DNA from: Lachnospiraceae bacterium
GTDB taxonomy: Bacteria; Bacillota; Clostridia; Lachnospirales; Lachnospiraceae
NCBI GenBank assembly: GCA_017432565.1
Contig: JAFRIW010000028.1
Location: 81,528-145,527 of the forward strand
Reading direction: 5' to 3'
DNA length: 64,000 nucleotides
Shown: positions 18,433-26,047 of the stretch, one piece after another
Layout: each line of letters opens with the position of its first letter
Position numbering within the stretch: position 1 is the first letter of the stretch
Position numbers and translations under genes: made by a program
Notes under the pieces: generated by a model
What the model saw: the letters and a program-made list of their open reading frames with translations, nothing else
Databases searched by the model: none
Told to the model about the DNA's origin: nothing

Positions 18433-18452
18433 TCTGTCTGTGTCTGTCTGTG
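18433..18452. repeat. 10-bp direct repeat in the M23 leader
   Basis: TCTGTCTGTG occurs twice in tandem on the plus strand, immediately upstream of the M23 peptidase start codon, where a ribosome binding site would be expected. Each unit itself holds two TCTG tetranucleotides, a pattern prone to slippage. Confidence 0.6.
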
Positions 18453-18471
18453 CCGTCCCCTGTGCAGGTGA

Positions 18472-19215
18472 TTACAGGCCCTGTGTGGCCAGCGAAACAA
18501 TCTGCAGAAGAATCACGGCAATCAGGAGGCCCAGTCCCACCGGCAGGAAGCGGAAAAGACCCATCTTCTTTTCGATCATGGCAGACTGCTCTTTTTCCTT
18601 TTCTTCCAGTTGCAAGAGGCGTCCGGAAAGCTCATCCATTCTTCCGGAGAGCTGTGTGAGGCTTCCGGAGAGCGCAGTGATCTTTTCCGTCAGATCTTTG
18701 GACTGCTTTTCCAGCTCCTGTGCGGTCGACGCCTGGATGTTCCGGTAGACCCGCACGTTTTCTCTGTGATTGAAGTCGTCGGACTGCTGCAGCATCTGGG
18801 CGATTTTCTCCTGACTTTCCTGTACGGAGGCGATAATTCCTTCGCGCAGTTCATCCTGAGAGACTCCCTCCGCCGGGACAGGTCTGCCCAGGCGCTCCGA
18901 GAGCTCCCGGAGGGCATCGCGCATCGAAGAGGTGGTCTCCATGTTCATTTCACGCAGACGTTCGATCAGAATACTGTTCTTTTCGTACAGGTCCTGCAGC
19001 TCTCTGAGATTGAGCGCGTACTCAGCTACTTCATCGCGCAGCTGATCCCTTTCCATCTCCTCGGCAAAGCCGTTGGCGCGGATCAGGGCATCTCCGTTCG
19101 AAAAGCCCTCTCTGCCGCCCGAATAATCCAGCTCCAGTTCTTCCTGTGTCTCCTGGATTCTCCGCTCCACCTCTGCCTGAATCTCAGCAAATTCATCATC
19201 TAATCCGATGCCCAT
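18472..19215 (-). CDS. coiled-coil protein with C-terminal membrane anchor, function unknown
   Basis: Not assignable to a named family. The 247-residue product is Glu/Gln-rich with long predicted coiled coil (about residues 10-215) and a C-terminal hydrophobic helix (LPVGLGLLIAVILLQIVSL), a tail-anchored layout. Part of the coil has regular LSxxLxQLSxRMDELS repeats. The frame is open from 19263, but the ATG at 19215 is chosen because AGAGG lies about 8 nt before it and nothing precedes the other. It sits between the M23 peptidase and the alarmone synthetase and may scaffold an envelope process. That is inference from position only. Confidence 0.7.
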   Translation of the reverse strand: MGIGLDDEFAEIQAEVERRIQETQEELELDYSGGREGFSNGDALIRANGFAEEMERDQLRDEVAEYALNLRELQDLYEKNSILIERLREMNMETTSSMRDALRELSERLGRPVPAEGVSQDELREGIIASVQESQEKIAQMLQQSDDFNHRENVRVYRNIQASTAQELEKQSKDLTEKITALSGSLTQLSGRMDELSGRLLQLEEKEKEQSAMIEKKMGLFRFLPVGLGLLIAVILLQIVSLATQGL

Positions 19216-19445
19216 TTTTCTACCTCTTCTGTTTGAACCAATGGGATTTACCCGCAATATCATTGTGTAAAATTCACAATTTTTTTCTTCGAAATCGCTT
19301 TCTTTTGTAAAGATTTACCAGTTTTTCACACTTCGTTCATACTTTTGTTACAAATTGATGATATTTTATATATAAAGAGATCGCGACATCGACAGAATTT
19401 TTTCATAATAGCCCGGGCGTCGAAAGGCGTCCGGGCACTCCTCAT
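19216..19445. other. AT-rich intergenic region with hairpin
   Basis: This AT-rich stretch separates two minus-strand genes. It ends with a strong hairpin (arms 19411-19421 and 19426-19436, GAAA loop) just after the alarmone synthetase stop. Read as plus-strand RNA all 11 pairs form, two of them G-U. Read as minus-strand RNA there are two A-C mismatches. No T-run follows on either strand. It probably ends the glmS-alarmone synthetase transcript and also holds the promoter of the coiled-coil gene, for which no clear -35/-10 pair was found. Confidence 0.5.
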
Positions 19446-20078
19446 TTATAAGGCGGAATATTTCTGAATCTCCGTGTTGAGCTCCAGCATCCGCTCGTCC
19501 AGTGCCGTCACCATCTCCGCGCACTCCCTCAGCTCGCGGGTGATATGCTCCGGTGCATCCCCGACAAACTTGTACTGAATCTTGTGCTCGAGGCTGGCCC
19601 AGAAATCCATCGCAATTGTGCGGATCTGGATCTCTGCCTTCGTGTCGATGATCCGGTCGGAAAGATAGACCGGGATCATCACAATCATATGATAGCTGCG
19701 GTATCCGCTCGGCTTCGGGGAGGCGATATAGTCCTTGATCGCCAGCACCCGGATATCGCTCTGGTTGCTGATCATGTCCGCAATGCGGTAAATATCCGAC
19801 GTAAAGGAGCAGATGACGCGCACGCCGGCGATGTCATTGCAGTACTTTACCATATTTTCCAACGTCACGTCGTAGCCGTGGCGCCGCAGTTTTTTCGCTA
19901 TGCTCTCCGATTTCTTGACCCGGGAGGTGATATGTTCGATGGGATTATACTTGTGAACCATCCTGAACTCTTCGTTCAGGACGGCCAACTTGGTCTCCAT
20001 CTGCCGCAGCGCTGCCTGATAGATCAGCATCACCTCTTCATAGCTGTCGGCGTCTTCGCCGGTAACCCGTATCTCCAT
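19446..20078 (-). CDS. small alarmone synthetase (RelQ/RelP-like (p)ppGpp synthetase)
   Basis: The 211-residue protein has only a RelA/SpoT synthetase domain, with no hydrolase or regulatory domains. Visible motifs are GVRVIC, YRSYHMIV and AEIQIRTIAMDFWASLEHKIQYK-type residues, including the catalytic Glu of EIQIR and the EH pair. It makes ppGpp or pppGpp from ATP and GDP/GTP. An upstream in-frame opening at 20144 lies inside glmS. The ATG at 20078 is chosen because GGAG, formed by the last glmS codons, is 7 nt before it. It follows glmS by 4 nt, so the two are translationally linked. Confidence 0.93.
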   Translation of the reverse strand: MEIRVTGEDADSYEEVMLIYQAALRQMETKLAVLNEEFRMVHKYNPIEHITSRVKKSESIAKKLRRHGYDVTLENMVKYCNDIAGVRVICSFTSDIYRIADMISNQSDIRVLAIKDYIASPKPSGYRSYHMIVMIPVYLSDRIIDTKAEIQIRTIAMDFWASLEHKIQYKFVGDAPEHITRELRECAEMVTALDERMLELNTEIQKYSAL

Positions 20079-20082
20079 CTTC

Positions 20083-21948
20083 TCACTCCACCGTGACGGA
20101 CTTGGCCAGGTTTCTCGGCTTGTCCACGTCCAGGCCCTTGGCACAGGACAGATAATAACCCATCAGCTGCAGGGGAATCACCGCGAGAGATGCCGTAAAG
20201 TGCGGATCCGTCCGGGGAATGTAGACCACAAATTCCGCGATGTCCTCCATGGCGTATTTTCCGTATTTTGTCAGGCCCATCAGGAAGCCGCCGCGGCTTC
20301 CGACCTCGACCATGTTGGAGACGGTTTTTTCATACAGATCGTCCTGCGTCGCCACGCAGACAACCAGCGTTCCCTTCTCGATCAGACTGATGGTCCCGTG
20401 CTTTAATTCACCCGCGGCGTAAGCTTCCGAGTGAATATAGCTGATCTCCTTCATTTTCAGGCTGCCTTCCAGGCAGATCGCGTAATCCAGGCCGCGTCCG
20501 ATGAAGAAGACGTCCTTCGCGTTGGAGTACTTGGATGCAAACCACTGGATGCGCTCCTGGTCCTCCAGGACTCTGCGGATTTTGTCGGGCAGCAGCTCCA
20601 TCTCCGCGAGCATGTTGTTCGCATCGGCGTGCGCAACAGTGCCGCGCACCAGCCCGAACCAGATCGCCAGCAGATAAACCGCGATCAGCTGTGCGCTGTA
20701 AGCTTTGGTCGTGGCGACCGCGATTTCCGGACCGGCCAGCGTGTAGAAAACGTGATCCGCTTCCCGGGCGATTGAAGAACCGACGACGTTGACAATGGCC
20801 AGTGTCGGCATGCCCATGTCCTTCGCCTTGCGCAGCGCCGCCAGGGAGTCCGCGGTCTCACCGGACTGGCTGATGACAATGACCAGTTCCTTCGGGTCCG
20901 CCATGACCCGTCTGTAGCGGAATTCGGAGGCGAGCTCCACCCGCACCGGCAGATCCGTCAGATCCTCCGTGACATACTGTGCGGCGACGCCGACATGATA
21001 GGCGGAGCCGCAGGCCACCACACAGATCTGGGACAGTTCCCGGATTTCATCCTCTTCCATACCGGTCTGGGAGAGATCGATCTGATAGTCCGTTTCTCCC
21101 TTCTCGTTCTTCTCTTCCCGCACCACGGAACCGATGGTGTTGCGGACTGCCTCGGGCTGTTCGTGGATTTCCTTCATCATGAAATGCTCGAAGCCGCCTT
21201 TTTCGGCGACAGAAGCGTCCCATTCGATCCGGCTGAGAGGCTTGTCCACCACATCGCCGTCCAGATTGAAGAAAGTCACGCCCTCTCCGGACAGGCGCGC
21301 CATCTCGAGATTGTCGATGTAATAGACATCCCGGGTATATTTCAGGATGGCCGGCACGTCCGAGGCGACATACTGGTTGTCGCCGGCGGTTCCGATGATC
21401 AGCGGGCTGTCCTTGCGCGCCACATAGATTTCATCCGGATAGTCCCGGAACATCACGGCCAGCGCATAGGAGCCGCGGACACGCACCATGGTTTTGGCCA
21501 GGGCGTCGATCGGTCCGACCTTATACTTCTTGTAATAGTAATCCACCAGCTTGACAGCGACTTCCGTGTCCGTCTGGGAGTAGAATGTGTAACCGTGACG
21601 GATCAGCTTGTCTCTGAGTTCCTGGTAGTTCTCAATGATTCCGTTGTGTACGCCGATCACGCTGAAATCGTCCGAGGCGTGGGGGTGTGCGTTGGTCTCC
21701 GACGGCTCCCCGTGCGTCGCCCATCTCGTGTGGCCGATTCCGCAGAAGCCCGGAATTGACCGGCCTCCGTCGGTTTTCTCCGACAGGACCTTCAGCCGTC
21801 CCTTGGCCTTGACCAGAACGGGGTCTTTCTCATGGTCCCGCACCGCAAGACCCGCGGAGTCATATCCGCGGTATTCCAGCTTGGATAATCCCTCCAGGAG
21901 AATCGGTGCCGCCTGACTGGTTCCTACATAACCGACTATTCCGCACAT
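20083..21948 (-). CDS. glmS: glutamine-fructose-6-phosphate aminotransferase
   Basis: GlmS makes glucosamine 6-phosphate for peptidoglycan and other amino sugars. The start ATG places the catalytic Cys at position 2 (MCGIVGYVG), with AGGAG 8 nt upstream. A GTG 9 nt earlier is less suitable because the Cys must be N-terminal. The class II glutaminase domain (1 to about 240) includes the GHTRWATHG motif. Two SIS domains follow (CGSAYHVG, SQSGETADSL, LEGSLKMKEISYIHSEA), and the usual PRNLAKSVTVE end is intact. The gene starts 5 nt after the glycosyltransferase frame closes, so there is no room for a glmS ribozyme. Confidence 0.97.
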   Translation of the reverse strand: MCGIVGYVGTSQAAPILLEGLSKLEYRGYDSAGLAVRDHEKDPVLVKAKGRLKVLSEKTDGGRSIPGFCGIGHTRWATHGEPSETNAHPHASDDFSVIGVHNGIIENYQELRDKLIRHGYTFYSQTDTEVAVKLVDYYYKKYKVGPIDALAKTMVRVRGSYALAVMFRDYPDEIYVARKDSPLIIGTAGDNQYVASDVPAILKYTRDVYYIDNLEMARLSGEGVTFFNLDGDVVDKPLSRIEWDASVAEKGGFEHFMMKEIHEQPEAVRNTIGSVVREEKNEKGETDYQIDLSQTGMEEDEIRELSQICVVACGSAYHVGVAAQYVTEDLTDLPVRVELASEFRYRRVMADPKELVIVISQSGETADSLAALRKAKDMGMPTLAIVNVVGSSIAREADHVFYTLAGPEIAVATTKAYSAQLIAVYLLAIWFGLVRGTVAHADANNMLAEMELLPDKIRRVLEDQERIQWFASKYSNAKDVFFIGRGLDYAICLEGSLKMKEISYIHSEAYAAGELKHGTISLIEKGTLVVCVATQDDLYEKTVSNMVEVGSRGGFLMGLTKYGKYAMEDIAEFVVYIPRTDPHFTASLAVIPLQLMGYYLSCAKGLDVDKPRNLAKSVTVE

Positions 21949-21953
21949 ACCTG

Positions 21954-22985
21954 TCACTCCTCATTCACACTGTTTAGTCTGCGCTCCAGAAACGTTCTGT
22001 TGGATGTACACTTCAATGCAAGTTTTTTCGGCAGTTTTGTATAGCTTCTCCCCAGTCTGAATCCGGCATAGCGCGCAGCGCAGCCGGCCGCGAAGGGAAG
22101 TATCTCGGCATAAGCCTTTTTTTCCATCAAATAGGATATCACAGCTTTGGCATATCGGACACCCTCTCCTTCCGAGGGAAACCGTCCGAAGATCTCAGGA
22201 TGATCGGCCTGAGAGATGCCAAGGTCAAAATTCCGGTGAAACTGCTGGCCCGCCGTGTAATTGTGGGAATGAAGCACCACCGCCTCCGGCGAGTAGCGGA
22301 CGGACCAGCCCGCCTGCAGCGCTCTCCCGGTCAGAACCATGTCCTCATTGAAAATCATGTTCTCGGGGAACAGGCCCAGTTCGAGCAGAACATCCCTCTT
22401 GTAGGCTGCACAGACATTGGAGCAGAAATAGGTCTTGATCCCGAGCTCCTTCGCATCCTGTTCGGACTTCACCCGGGGCGTCTCCGGATAATTGAATGTG
22501 CGGGTATAGCGCTCCGCTTCCTTCGCGTCCTCCCCCGCGGCCTGCCGCGCATAGGAGGCAAAAAGTGAAGGATCCCCGGACAGCGGCTTCAGGAGGGCCT
22601 CAATCAGAAGCGTGTCCGCCGGCACGGCGTCCTGAGTCATCATGATCACATAGTCCGCTCCTTCCGCGGCGCGCACACCGAGGTTCCGTGTCCGCCCGTG
22701 ATCGAATTCCTCCTTCCGGATGTGCGTCAGCTCTGTCTCCGGGAACCGGCCGGAAAACTGCTCCTGCGTCAGTCCCTGCTGTGTGAGAAACTGCTGCCAG
22801 GCTTCCTGCTCCGTATTGATCAGACGGATCCGGCGCGCGCGCACCGTCTGCAGGCCGAGCATCTCAAGAAGACGGATCAGCTTCCCGTCCGGCTTGTAGA
22901 CAGGAATGATCACGTCCGCGATACAGCTCTTATCTGACAAGGGAGAGCCGCCATGGCTCTCCCTTTTATGATTCTCACACATCAT
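21954..22985 (-). CDS. GT2 glycosyltransferase, rhamnosyltransferase-like
   Basis: A 343-residue family 2 glycosyltransferase with the nucleotide-binding start VIIPVYKPDGKL, an FDHGRTRNLGV segment, and MMTQDAVP in the DxD position, as in dTDP-rhamnose-using enzymes. The acceptor-side block NEDMVLTGRALQAGW follows. It probably adds a sugar to an envelope polymer, and the genes for dTDP-rhamnose are 17 kb away in the polysaccharide locus. The start is uncertain. The ATG at 22985 has only a weak GGA-type site, and a perfect hairpin occupies codons 7-15. A TTG at 22940, after the hairpin, is the alternative. Confidence 0.85.
   Translation of the reverse strand: MMCENHKRESHGGSPLSDKSCIADVIIPVYKPDGKLIRLLEMLGLQTVRARRIRLINTEQEAWQQFLTQQGLTQEQFSGRFPETELTHIRKEEFDHGRTRNLGVRAAEGADYVIMMTQDAVPADTLLIEALLKPLSGDPSLFASYARQAAGEDAKEAERYTRTFNYPETPRVKSEQDAKELGIKTYFCSNVCAAYKRDVLLELGLFPENMIFNEDMVLTGRALQAGWSVRYSPEAVVLHSHNYTAGQQFHRNFDLGISQADHPEIFGRFPSEGEGVRYAKAVISYLMEKKAYAEILPFAAGCAARYAGFRLGRSYTKLPKKLALKCTSNRTFLERRLNSVNEE
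22939..22965. repeat. perfect 11-bp inverted repeat at the 5' end of the glycosyltransferase gene
   Basis: Arms AAGGGAGAGCC (22939-22949) and GGCTCTCCCTT (22955-22965) surround a 5-nt loop. On the plus strand the hairpin is followed by TT, giving a short T-run of four. On the minus strand it is followed by GTCAG. It lies between the LCP gene and the glycosyltransferase-glmS unit and would fold in either transcript. Confidence 0.7.
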
Positions 22986-22998
22986 GCTCTTTCATCCG

Positions 22999-24471
22999 TC
23001 ACGGCATCCAGGAGGTGTCGGCGTCGATCTTATTGGAGATGTTCTGTACCTGCTGCGATACAGAGTAATCTTCATCCTCAAACAGGAAATGGTGCAGCCA
23101 GATTACATTGTCCGAAAGTGTTCTGGGCACTACACAGTCACCCAGTGCGGCGCTGATCTGTCCGGAAGTCCGCATATCCTGCTGCGGGAAGCCGTTGCCC
23201 ATCTGGCTCACATCCTCCTCGTGGATATAGTACTTCGGCAGGTCCATGATCATGGGCGGCACATCCTTCGTAATATCCAGAGAAGTGTAGATTTCCGGCG
23301 CAATGGCGTCCAGTGCGGAAATCAGCGTCGTCGGCGAACAGGTCTTGGCCTTTTCGATGGTCGCCATCAGGACTTCTCTCTGACGGGCCGCACGCATGTA
23401 GTCCCAGCCGGTCGTATAACGGATCCGGCAGTATGCCGTCGCCTGCAGTCCGTTCAGGTGCTGCAGACCGGTGTGGGTCACCTCGGTGTAGCCGTTCAGC
23501 TTCAGGTTATCCGCCATCGTCAGCTGATAGTTGTTGATATGCTGCAGTTCGGCCTCATCCACGTCGATGTCAATGCCGCCGACCGCGTCGATCACATCCT
23601 TGAGGCCGCCGAAACCGACCGTCACGAAGTCTGTGATGTTCATATCCAGATTCATGTTCAGCATGCTGATCGCCTGCTCCGGGCCGCCTTTTGCATAGGC
23701 TGTGTTGCACTTGTTGTACGAGTCATTGCCCAGATTCAGATAGGTATCACGGTAGATACTGACCAGCTTGACTTCGCCCGTATCCTCATTGATCGAGGCG
23801 ATGATGATGGAGTCGCTTCGCGTATCCTTCTCGAGGGAGCCGGTGGTCGAATCCACGCCGAACAGTGCGATATTCCGGTAACCCTTCATCTCGCCGACTT
23901 CAACGCTCTCCTTGACCTCTTCGCTGATGGTTTCCTCGATTTTTTCAGCCTGGAGTTCGGCCTTTTCGACCTTGTTGACACGGGTTGCAAAATACAGGAA
24001 AGCCAGCACGACGGCCAGAACCAGAAGCTCCGCGATAAACAGAATGATTCTGCGTCTCTTCTGTTTTTCTTTTCTGCTGTCCTCTCTGCTTCTGCCGGAC
24101 CTGCGGCTGTCATACCGGTCGTCATACCGGCCGGATCTGCGGCTGTCGTACCGGTCAGATCTGCGGCTGTCATACCGGTCGGACCTGCGGCTGTCTCTGG
24201 ATGAACGGCTGCGGACATTGCGTCTCGCGCGGTCCTCGTATTCGCCTTCCTCTATATAATCGTAATCGTCTCCGAAATCTTCCTCTTCAGCATAATAATT
24301 TTCATAGCGGTCGTCGTATTCATCGTCGTCGCCATAATCGCCGTAATCGTCATAATCGCCGTAGTCGCCGTAATCCTGCTCATAGTCCCGACGCATGCGC
24401 TGACGCTCTTCATATTCCTCAAAATCGTCATAATCGTCGTAACGATCATTACCGCGGTTTCTGCCTGCCAT
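22999..24471 (-). CDS. LytR-CpsA-Psr (LCP) family glycopolymer ligase with long charged N-terminus
   Basis: LCP proteins attach polyprenyl-linked glycopolymers to peptidoglycan. This 490-residue protein has one transmembrane helix (about 142-161) and an outer LCP domain with GVDSTTG, DTRSDSIII, SIYRDTYL and RYTTGWDYMRAARQREVL, the conserved Asp/Arg set. The roughly 140-residue cytoplasmic part is unusual: an Asp/Tyr-rich stretch (8-80), then Arg/Ser/Asp repeats (SRRSDRYD, about 90-128). The ATG at 24471 is preferred over one at 24492 because GGAGG lies 5 nt before it. It heads toward the polysaccharide locus and probably anchors that polymer. Confidence 0.92.
   Translation of the reverse strand: MAGRNRGNDRYDDYDDFEEYEERQRMRRDYEQDYGDYGDYDDYGDYGDDDEYDDRYENYYAEEEDFGDDYDYIEEGEYEDRARRNVRSRSSRDSRRSDRYDSRRSDRYDSRRSGRYDDRYDSRRSGRSREDSRKEKQKRRRIILFIAELLVLAVVLAFLYFATRVNKVEKAELQAEKIEETISEEVKESVEVGEMKGYRNIALFGVDSTTGSLEKDTRSDSIIIASINEDTGEVKLVSIYRDTYLNLGNDSYNKCNTAYAKGGPEQAISMLNMNLDMNITDFVTVGFGGLKDVIDAVGGIDIDVDEAELQHINNYQLTMADNLKLNGYTEVTHTGLQHLNGLQATAYCRIRYTTGWDYMRAARQREVLMATIEKAKTCSPTTLISALDAIAPEIYTSLDITKDVPPMIMDLPKYYIHEEDVSQMGNGFPQQDMRTSGQISAALGDCVVPRTLSDNVIWLHHFLFEDEDYSVSQQVQNISNKIDADTSWMP
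24093..24200. repeat. tandem repeat coding for SRRSDRYD-type units
   Basis: Imperfect copies of a roughly 24-bp unit, containing CTGCGGCTGTC and ATACCGGTC, repeat four times inside the LCP gene. They encode the Arg/Ser/Asp/Tyr repeats just before the membrane helix. Copy number could vary between strains. Confidence 0.75.
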
Positions 24472-24580
24472 TCCTGCCTCCATATCTGGCATTCAAAATA
24501 GTAACTCAGCTATTTTCTCATAATTAAAGAACAAATACAAGCCGAACTTGTAACATTTCCGTAATTATTACGATATTGCG
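24472..24580. promoter_or_regulatory. LCP gene leader with small palindromes
   Basis: This AT-rich gap between the sugar transferase stop and the LCP start holds two short palindromes, CGTAATTATTACG (24560-24572) and GCGTTAATACGC (24578-24589, overlapping the upstream stop), and a small hairpin ACAAG/CTTGT. A minus-strand TTGTAT with a weak GAAAAT 17 bp downstream could be a promoter. The palindromes might be operators, but no regulator is implied by the sequence. Confidence 0.3.
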
Positions 24581-26005
24581 TTAATACGCATTCTTATTAA
24601 TAAACCCTTTGAAGACGGTCAGGAACAGGATCTTCAGATCAAACCCGACGCTCCAGTTCTCAATATAATAAAGATCATATTCAATCCGGCGCCGGATGGA
24701 GGTGTCTCCCCGGTAGCCGTTGACCTGCGCCCATCCCGTGATGCCGGGACGCACCTGGTGCTTGACCATGTAGCGCGGAATCTCCTCGCGGAATTTCTCG
24801 ACAAACTGCGGCCGCTCGGGTCTGGGCCCGACCAGGCTCATTTTGCCCGAAAGAACATTGAAAAACTGCGGCATTTCGTCAATACTTGTCCTGCGCAGAA
24901 AACTTCCGAATTTCGTCACGCGGGCATCTCCCCGGGTCGTCCAGCCTCTCGACTCTTCCTCCTTCGTCTGTACCTCCATGGTCCGGAACTTGTACATGGT
25001 GAAGTTTTTGCCGTGCCGGCCGACGCGCTCCTGACGGAAGATCACCGGTCCCTCGCTGGAGAGCTTTGTTCCGATCACCGCAATCAGCATCAGCGGAGAA
25101 AACAGAATAATGCAGAAAATGGCCCCGATAATATCGATCGTGCGCTTGATAAACGCATTCAGCGTATTGGTCAGCGGCACATAGCGGATATTGATGACCG
25201 GGAGGCCCATCAGATCCTCCGTGTAGGGACTGCTCGGGAAAAGAGAGGTGTAATCCGGAATAAACTTGGTGTGCACACCGGATTTCTCACACATGTCGAC
25301 GATTTTCTCCAGATCGTCGTAGTCCTGCAGGGAAAGCGTGATGGCAATCTCGTCCAGCTTGTTCTCCGGCAGAATGTACTCCAGATTGCCGATCGTGCCC
25401 AGGACCTTGACGCCCCGGTACATGGTGCCCGCCGGCACATGATCATCCAGAATGCCGTGGGCGACATATCCCCACTGGGCATTGTTCTGAATCCGGTCCA
25501 GATAGGCCTCCGCCGCGCGGGAATAGCCGACCAGCAGGATGTGCTTTAAATTATTGCCCCGCCGCCGGAAGTAATAGAGCGCCTTGCGCAGCAGATAGCG
25601 GTACAGGGTTGTCAGGAAAATATTGACGACATAGAACAGTGCGATCAGGGAACGGGAGTAGTCCGCGTATTCCGGCCACTCCGACTGGGCCAGGAACAGG
25701 GCCACCATGATGATCACGACGCCGATGGTATTGGCGCGCAGTATGCCTGCCACCTCTGTCCGGATCCGCGTGACCCGCTTGGAGGTGTACAGATTGCTCA
25801 TGGAGTAAAGAATCAGATACAGCGGTACAATCAGAAGCAGTGACTGGAAATAGACGGACGCCCGCAGGGCGTTGATGCCCGGGCGGAACTCCGACCAGGG
25901 CGACATGAACTTGAGCATCCAGGCCAGCACAAAAGACAGTGCGGTTACCACACCGTCCAGCAAAATATGGAACCTGTTGAACATCACCTGATTATCTCTG
26001 ATCAT
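24581..26005 (-). CDS. polyprenyl-phosphate sugar-1-phosphate transferase (WbaP/WcaJ type)
   Basis: The 474-residue enzyme starts polysaccharide assembly by moving a hexose 1-phosphate to undecaprenyl phosphate. It has four or five N-terminal hydrophobic segments (to about residue 130), a central Rossmann-like CoA-binding-type region (about 145-270), and a C-terminal transferase domain. That domain begins KRTIDIIGAI and contains FRQERVG, YKFRTM, SIDEMPQ, LVGPRPE and QVRPGITGWAQVNG, which are the family landmarks. The sugar is likely glucose or galactose, but this cannot be told apart here. The phosphoglucomutase gene in the same locus fits glucose. Confidence 0.93.
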   Translation of the reverse strand: MIRDNQVMFNRFHILLDGVVTALSFVLAWMLKFMSPWSEFRPGINALRASVYFQSLLLIVPLYLILYSMSNLYTSKRVTRIRTEVAGILRANTIGVVIIMVALFLAQSEWPEYADYSRSLIALFYVVNIFLTTLYRYLLRKALYYFRRRGNNLKHILLVGYSRAAEAYLDRIQNNAQWGYVAHGILDDHVPAGTMYRGVKVLGTIGNLEYILPENKLDEIAITLSLQDYDDLEKIVDMCEKSGVHTKFIPDYTSLFPSSPYTEDLMGLPVINIRYVPLTNTLNAFIKRTIDIIGAIFCIILFSPLMLIAVIGTKLSSEGPVIFRQERVGRHGKNFTMYKFRTMEVQTKEEESRGWTTRGDARVTKFGSFLRRTSIDEMPQFFNVLSGKMSLVGPRPERPQFVEKFREEIPRYMVKHQVRPGITGWAQVNGYRGDTSIRRRIEYDLYYIENWSVGFDLKILFLTVFKGFINKNAY

Positions 26006-26047
26006 GTTATCGCTCTGCAGAGCCTCCGGCAGATCACGGCCGCCGCA

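Noticed and set aside
21949..21954. glmS ribozyme upstream of glmS
   Set aside because: The upstream gene closes 6 nt before the start codon, so there is no leader to hold the element.
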